From: Pomacea canaliculata
Taxonomy: Eukaryota; Mollusca; Gastropoda; Architaenioglossa; Ampullariidae
Reading direction: 5' to 3'
Assembly: GCF_003073045.1 (NCBI RefSeq)
Contig: NC_037592.1
Span: 10,940,007 to 11,004,006 of the forward strand
DNA: 64,000 nt
Below the pieces are notes generated by a model that was not told the DNA's origin, searched no databases, and saw only the letters and a list, made by a program, of their open reading frames with translations. This document shows, in pieces, positions 60,301 to 64,000 of the stretch; the first letter of the stretch is position 1; every line of letters begins with the position of its first letter. Position numbers and translations under genes: made by a program.

Positions 60301-61193
60301 GCACAATGACAATAATAAGGGCAAGCAACTGGCAGATCCACAGACACAGAAGAGGTGGCAACAAAGCAAAGGCACAGCTTACACAAAAACTTACAGGAGT
60401 GATGCAGACTAAGCTGAAGAGAGATCAATTGCCTGTATGATGTACTAAACAAAAATCAGTCTATAATTTTATGGGGGTGGGGGGAGGGGAAGAGGGTAGA
60501 AACACTGAAACAAAATCACCACAGGTTTTGTAAAAGATCTGTTACACTTTAGATGCGCTTTTTTTCCCCCCCAAGACAGTCAGCTTTTGATTTACGATTC
60601 TTCTGAACAATGGCTTACCTCTTCGTCCTCATCATCATCCCCTCCTTCCTCATCTACTTCATTGTCATCATCACCTGGTTTATCTTCTGCATCACTTCCT
60701 TCTTGTCCAGCATCACTGCCATCATTTTTTGATTCATTCTGATCTCCACCCTGTGTATTAAAAAAAAAATGGTAAATTTATATAAATCTGTAAGTGTAAT
60801 AAACTGTGATTGCCTAATACAGTACAGCCTTCAAAGTCTGCAAACACTTTATCCTAACAAAACCTTTAGTTTTACCTCCATGGCACATAAATCATAGCCA
60901 AAAACATGAACATGCTTCCATGTATGCATTCTGGATTGATGAATACATGATACATGTGTATACATACACAAAACCTTTTCCCTGATTAAGAAATGTAAAA
61001 ATTATTGTAGCCACATAAAAACTTTCGAATGGAAAAAAAAAACATGAGAAGTCCCTCATTTTTATCATATGTGTGCATAGTTATCACTTAACAGTGATAT
61101 TCTAGTTCACAATTTTGATAAAGAGGCTAGATAATATTACATCCTCACCTCACTTTCAGCATCTGAAAAGGGACTGTCTTCACTGTCAGACAT
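44241..61193 (-). CDS. SUPT5H: Transcription elongation factor SPT5 (DSIF large subunit), 26 coding exons
   Basis: A complete 1057-aa SPT5; human SUPT5H has 1087. It is the large subunit of DSIF with SPT4, binds RNA polymerase II over the exit channel, and supports promoter-proximal pausing and then elongation after P-TEFb phosphorylation. All 26 coding exons use GT-AG sites and agree in phase; the coding length is 3174 bases, divisible by three. Domain order: acidic N terminus (1-175), NGN domain that binds SPT4 (about 178-275), a string of KOW domains (about 275-750), a P-TEFb-target repeat region CTR (about 755-940) and a C-terminal KOW pair (about 945-1057). The start [15 protein letters not shown] matches human MSDSEDSNFSEEED, which fixes the ATG at 61193. 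A non-coding first exon lies near 62.2 kb. Exon coordinates are given in the block entries. Confidence 0.98.
45702..47085 (-). CDS. SUPT5H: SPT5 exons 21-23: C-terminal repeat region (CTR)
   Basis: Exons 47085-46852, 46407-46223, 45854-45702. Exon 21 holds about seven units of the G-S-R/Q-T-P-x-Y type: [47 protein letters not shown]. In other animals P-TEFb (CDK9) phosphorylates the Thr in these units to release pausing. Exon 22 has a [18 protein letters not shown] insert region. Exon 23 gives the second repeat class with [20 protein letters not shown] and [17 protein letters not shown] tandem CTR in one exon with this register is a strong family mark. Confidence 0.95.
47469..54908 (-). CDS. 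SUPT5H: SPT5 exons 11-20: KOW2 to KOW5 and linker KOW
   Basis: Exons 54908-54803, 53897-53837, 53460-53306, 51594-51439, 50960-50863, 50647-50578, 50101-49976, 48692-48567, 48183-47982, 47574-47469. Recognisable blocks: [40 protein letters not shown] (KOW2), [20 protein letters not shown] (KOW3), [17 protein letters not shown] (KOW4), [20 protein letters not shown] with [10 protein letters not shown] (KOW5), and [20 protein letters not shown] after the loop. Exon 19 has a run of eleven glycines after SSPAHPSS, where vertebrates have a looser Gly/Ser/Arg linker. The exon 12/13 join shortens the linker after EEQPE. Confidence 0.95.
47760..47875. repeat. Probable unnamed dispersed repeat
   Basis: A segment between T-runs containing tttattccttgttgctcc, gcatagggccgcaac, ggacccggttttaggcagcc and a second T-run stands out in composition from the AT-rich intron around it. 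A similar phrase, gtggagcatagggctgc, appears at about 53703. It looks like an old SINE-like insertion. Family unknown. Confidence 0.35.
49064..49920 (+). mobile_element. pogo/Tigger-type element, truncated on the right
   Basis: Starts CAGTAAAACCTCTCTATTAA next to TA, the same end as the MITE at 16690, and shares internal phrases with it (tcatgtgttgaaaa, aaaagacaaagaaaagca). At about 49690-49870 it encodes, in broken frames, the CENP-B-type helix-turn-helix start of a pogo transposase: [12 protein letters not shown], then a segment resembling [13 protein letters not shown] and IMKRWQSGE. No right terminal repeat was found before the SPT5 exon at 49976. Dead copy, longer than the one at 16.7 kb. 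Confidence 0.75.
51595..53305 (-). other. SPT5 intron 13 with an unnamed repeat-like segment
   Basis: The 1.7-kb intron includes a GC-richer stretch (about 51730-52640) whose composition differs from its flanks and has scattered coding-like phrases but no open frame. It may be a decayed transposon of unknown type. I could not find ends or target duplications. Confidence 0.35.
54084..54481 (+). mobile_element. LINE 3' end (CR1-like non-LTR element)
   Basis: The frame up to 54284 encodes [20 protein letters not shown] then [14 protein letters not shown], the last residues of many invertebrate LINE reverse-transcriptase proteins (FG.RSFS..AP..WN.LP, FKS.LKTHLF). It is followed by a 3' UTR ending in a hairpin (GTAAAGTGCTATGAGC ... 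GGAGCTATATAAATG) and an ATT-rich tail at 54470-54481. It is 5' truncated and lies in an SPT5 intron in the opposite orientation to the gene. Confidence 0.8.
55416..57915 (-). CDS. SUPT5H: SPT5 exons 6-10: NGN domain and first KOW
   Basis: Exons 57915-57816, 57620-57486, 57122-57006, 56438-56337, 55477-55416. The NGN core contains [54 protein letters not shown] and [16 protein letters not shown]; this is the SPT4-binding face. The KOW1 part reads [20 protein letters not shown] and [18 protein letters not shown]. The linker after IDY is shorter and diverged from vertebrates, keeping only [12 protein letters not shown] in place of the human KRKKFKRPPQRLFD. Confidence 0.96.
55761..55959. mobile_element. 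hAT-type MITE with perfect 8-bp target duplication
   Basis: A 199-bp element that begins CAGACCTGGGCAAAGGAGGG and ends CCCACCCCTG, with hAT-like terminal repeats (the right end read inward is CAGGGGTGGGCAAT). It is flanked by atctaaaa at 55753-55760 and again at 55960-55967. It is GC-rich in both arms and has no coding capacity. The intact duplication points to a fairly recent insertion in an SPT5 intron. Confidence 0.93.
58206..61193 (-). CDS. SUPT5H: SPT5 exons 1-5: acidic N terminus
   Basis: Exons 61193-61149, 60750-60619, 59105-59015, 58690-58558, 58337-58206. Long Asp/Glu runs ([19 protein letters not shown]) are followed by a basic patch [19 protein letters not shown], equivalent to PPKKPRHGGFILDEA in human and likely a nuclear localisation signal. 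Then come [23 protein letters not shown] and [13 protein letters not shown]. The last motif matches SDDITQQQLLPGVKDPNLW in human and leads into the NGN domain. Confidence 0.95.
59161..59362. repeat. Tandem duplication of a 104-bp unit
   Basis: 59161-59264 and 59265-59362 are near-identical copies starting agataatttctgaaggc and running through aacaaaaaatttatac and atgtttataaaattgg. A few differences sit near the middle. It lies in SPT5 intron 2. Confidence 0.9.
59363..60618 (-). other. Rest of SPT5 intron 2
   Basis: Contains a GGT run near 59670-59690 and a GC-richer block (59860-60440) with open frames on both strands that show no known domain. The block may be an old insertion. A G-rich run occurs at 60473-60497. 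Confidence 0.4.
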
Positions 61194-62192
61194 TCTGCAA
61201 AATTTACAGAATCACAACTATTACTGTTAATGTGTACCTTTTTCTTCATTAAGTTTTGCTGAAACTAATTTAACTGTGAATGGACAGCTTTTCGTAATGT
61301 AGTGATTAGTGAGTTATTACACATTATAATTTACAGAAAAGATCTGTCGCTTTTCTTTTGTGTTTTCTGGCTGGAAATTGCTTCTGTCAGTCATGAATGT
61401 ATTACGTTCTTTCTAACACAATTAGGCTCGAACATAATACTGTGTCAACATGCCTTCTAAAAATAAAGACTGATAATGTTCTTTGGGGATTTAAGCTTTG
61501 ACTAGAAAAGCAAAGTTTCTCCCCACCCCCACCCCCAGTGCTGTACAGTCTCAAAAAAGGGGATTGTAGTGATTAGCAAGTTATCACGCGTTATGTTTCA
61601 CGGAAAAGATCATGGGCTTTTGTATTTGCTTTTCCGGCTGGGAGTCATTTTTGTCAGCCATAATTGCTTTCTGTTCCAATGCAACTTGTTTGAAACATAA
61701 TACTGTGTCAAAGTTTTTGACAGCTGAAGGCAGCACGTTACTCGTTATTAGCAAAAGAGCAGTAAACAATATAATTCTTGATAGCATACATTTACATAAT
61801 CAAAAATAAGCAAGCTTTAATTACCTAGATTATTTTGCATATGCGATGGACTTATGATTAGTATTACCTTGGAAAACGATGCAAAACATAATCACGCTTT
61901 TAAAATTAAAGCAATAATGCCACAAATAATAATTTTAACTTAGCAACACAAATTAGTATCTTTGACGGAACACTTAAAAGATTATTTGTCGTTACGTTAA
62001 ATGAGGACTAAAAAATACTGCAAGCGGTGATGGCTGCATAGTTCTAAAACTGTCAAAAAGATTCAGTCATTTTTACCTTTCGTTCAACAGGATTAAAGGA
62101 AAAAGTAAAGTTTGATATAAGTGTAAGTATAACGACTTTGGAAAAATAATATAATCTTGTCTTGGGCACAAATTTCACATCTGAAAATTTAC

Positions 62193-62260
62193 CTTTTGCT
62201 TACAGCTACAGAATACTTCCGGTAAGGCGCTGCATCAAACGAGTTGGCTCCCTTTCGAAC
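62193..62260 (-). promoter_or_regulatory. Likely SPT5 non-coding first exon and promoter
   Basis: The SPT5 start codon sits one base after an acceptor (tttgcag/aATG), so an upstream non-coding exon must exist. On the minus strand near 62.2 kb, ACCGGAAGT (62223-62215), an ETS-family core typical of housekeeping promoters, is followed by ctgtaagcaaaag/gtaaat, a good donor at 62192. Donor, spacing (about 1 kb) and the ETS site make this the best candidate. The transcription start should lie close to 62230-62260. Confidence 0.5.
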
Positions 62261-62710
62261 GCAAGGCGTGGATTGAAAATAAATAATTACACAGATTATG
62301 TGTGTTGGTTGTCTATTCTTCAAAAAGGCAGATATTTTGTCTGTATTTGTGATAGTTGGGAGAGTTTGTGATATACCTTTTTCTTTTTATCAGCACTGAT
62401 CAAAAAGAAGTTTTTGCGTGTAAAACTATTTTCCAGTCATGCAGATATGCTCATAGATGAAAAACTATAAAGTACGTCTTATTTGCTATACTGTGTTGTT
62501 GAAGTGTTTCCCATTAAAAAATGCATAAAACCTAATCTGTGTAAATTTTTTTTTTAAGTTTTGGTTAGTACTTGATGCTTTCAGTCTCTAGCTTCATATC
62601 ACACGATGAGTTTTTTAATGTGGGCCGGATCAATGCCTTCGGAATCCATGGCACTTAAAAATAACTTGTTTTATAGCTATTATTATATGTATAAATCAAT
62701 ATGCCTATAT

Positions 62711-62776
62711 GAAAAGCGCCTTCAATCTGGCTGATGCTTGAAAAAGGCGCTATACAAATGTGTTTATTATTATTTT
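62711..62776 (+). mobile_element. LINE 3'-terminal hairpin with ATT tail
   Basis: gaaaagcgccttcaatctgg, a spacer, then aaaaaggcgctatacaaatg and a TTATTATTATT tail. Same structure as the end of the LINE at 54.4 kb, with GCGCC/GGCGC arms kept. Only the extreme 3' end is present. Confidence 0.6.
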
Positions 62777-63264
62777 ATAAAAGTGAAGAGCCACGGCTTC
62801 TTTCAAAACGGATTATATACATATATGCGGCAGTGCATTATCACACATACTATAGTTATCTGCGTCGTAAAATAAGTGCGAATATTATAGCATTGCTATT
62901 GACTAGTCGTGGGCGGTTAGGCGTAAAAATAAACGTGTTATCAGACTCTGTGCTGTACCCATTCTCTAACACTACTAAAATAGGTCACCCTTTCCAAACT
63001 GCGCAGCCTAAACTTTCTATCGCCTCGTGGTATAAAGGCTACGTGCCTTTACTTGGTATAATCCTGGTTCAGGGGTGTTTTGATTTCCTTATTAATAATA
63101 ACTTATCAGTACTGTGTTTTTAGTTTTGTACAACTTAATTTATATTATTTCAATTAATGTTTATTTCCGATATCTGGGTTTTAATGGCACAGTTTTTGGT
63201 AAACTGTAATATACGTGCTATATGTTTGAAGCTTGTATCCCTCTAATAATAAGCTGGTCTCGTC

Positions 63265-63320
63265 TGCGTTGACTCAGTCATGTGATCTGACGTCGCCATT
63301 TTGCGTTCGTTGAAGGATGG
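63265..63320 (+). promoter_or_regulatory. Promoter-like motif cluster, rightward
   Basis: Within 35 bases lie TGACTCA (AP-1 type, 63270-63276), TCATGTGA (E-box/M-box type, about 63278-63285), TGACGTC (CRE type, 63288-63294) and GCCATTTTG (YY1 type, 63295-63303). An ATG follows at 63317. A YY1 site in this orientation just before an ATG is common at animal core promoters. The gene would run beyond the window's right edge. Confidence 0.5.
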
Positions 63321-63602
63321 TGTGTGTGCGTGCTGTCTACGTGGAAATGCTGCTCATGTCGGATTGTTAGAGGAGTTGAAATTTATCACAATATCTTGTC
63401 TTTTTATTGCCCGAGCTGTTTAGAGTATAAGAGCTCTATCAGACTTTGGCATTTATCCCTAAACTTTCAGCCTATACCCCTTGTCAGCCCGACCCCTCTC
63501 ACACCTTATTTGTGGGGTCTGGACAAGGAAAAACGCAGGAAATCGATTGCTATGACGGACACAAAACACAACTTTCATCGCAAGAACGTCGAGGCTCTTT
63601 AA
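63317..63602 (+). other. Possible first exon of a downstream gene, unrecognised
   Basis: The ATG at 63317 opens only 17 codons (MVCVRAVYVEMLLMSDC). An overlapping frame continues to a TAA at 63600 with cysteine-rich start CCSCR and a basic end KEKRRKSIAMTD, but has no ATG near its start. Neither matches a family I know. This may be 5' UTR or a short upstream frame. Confidence 0.2.
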
Positions 63603-64000
63603 AATAAGCCTAGAGTTAAGAAAAATCTGAAGGACGAGTTTAAACTCGAAAGAAGGTAACGAACATTGTGCATACATTATGCTAATGAGGAAGCTCCTCC
63701 CAATACTGTGTTGATAGGTGTGTTGTCATTGCTGGGATTAGGAAAAAAAATGTCAGATTCCCAAAACCTCATGGTAGACTGTTTTGTTCCTGAGAAACCT
63801 TAATTTTAAACAATGGATGCAGAATACCTACATGGAAAAGACAAAAGCTGCGTTCGGACGCTTCGTGAAGAAGCGCCATTTCTGATTTCACTCTTTCCTG
63901 GTTCCTAAAGTCACGCAGTTGTACATTTTAAACAAAATTATTTTGTAATCCTTATCGACGGTAAGCATTAATTCGTCTGTAATGTGACATTCGGCAGTAC

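Noticed and set aside
60126-60440. 104-codon + strand frame in SPT5 intron 2
   Set aside because: No recognised domain; overlaps an equally open minus-strand frame; probably part of an old insertion.
1-64000. CRISPR arrays, operons, bacterial-type genes
   Set aside because: The window is spliced animal DNA throughout; none of these is present.

Overview
This is a 64-kb piece of an animal nuclear genome. It is intron-rich and AT-rich, with GT-AG introns of roughly 0.1-10 kb and many fragmentary transposons. The protein sequences and repeat content suggest a lophotrochozoan, most likely a mollusc (perhaps a gastropod); this is inference from sequence character, since no taxon marker is present.

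Layout. (1) 1.1-5.2 kb, + strand: the last three exons of a small cysteine-rich single-pass membrane protein that I do not recognise; its first exon (signal peptide) appears to lie before the window. (2) 5.2-11.1 kb: intergenic DNA with a 36-bp minisatellite and a dead LINE 3' end. (3) 11.1-37.2 kb, + strand: a 19-exon family C GPCR of the GABA-B receptor type, closest to subunit 2 (about 797 aa: signal peptide, Venus flytrap ectodomain, 7TM, short coiled coil). Its introns hold two hAT relics, a pogo/Tigger MITE and a gypsy-type LTR retrotransposon (22,969-27,557, minus strand) whose 181-bp LTRs read as identical. (4) 39.3-40.6 kb, minus strand: a complete four-exon dispanin/CD225 protein (138 aa, IFITM/SynDIG/PRRT kin), convergent with the receptor gene. 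(5) 44.2-61.2 kb, minus strand: the complete 26-coding-exon gene for transcription elongation factor SPT5 (1057 aa), with a non-coding first exon near 62.2 kb. Its introns carry a hAT MITE with a perfect 8-bp target duplication, a second pogo/Tigger copy, a LINE tail and a 104-bp tandem duplication. (6) 62.3-64 kb: upstream DNA with a tight cluster of promoter motifs at 63.27-63.30 kb pointing rightward, probably the start of another gene.

The genes are not functionally linked as far as I can see: a housekeeping elongation factor, a neuronal-type GPCR, a small membrane protein and an unknown receptor-like protein sit side by side. The exon models for SPT5 and the dispanin are fully phase-consistent. 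The receptor model is phase-consistent except at one junction (exon 9/10). Points of most interest are the unrecognised cysteine-rich membrane protein, the receptor's apparent loss of the lobe-1 disulfide cysteines, a GC-AG intron, the very young LTR element, and matched fragments of the same transposon families scattered through different introns.
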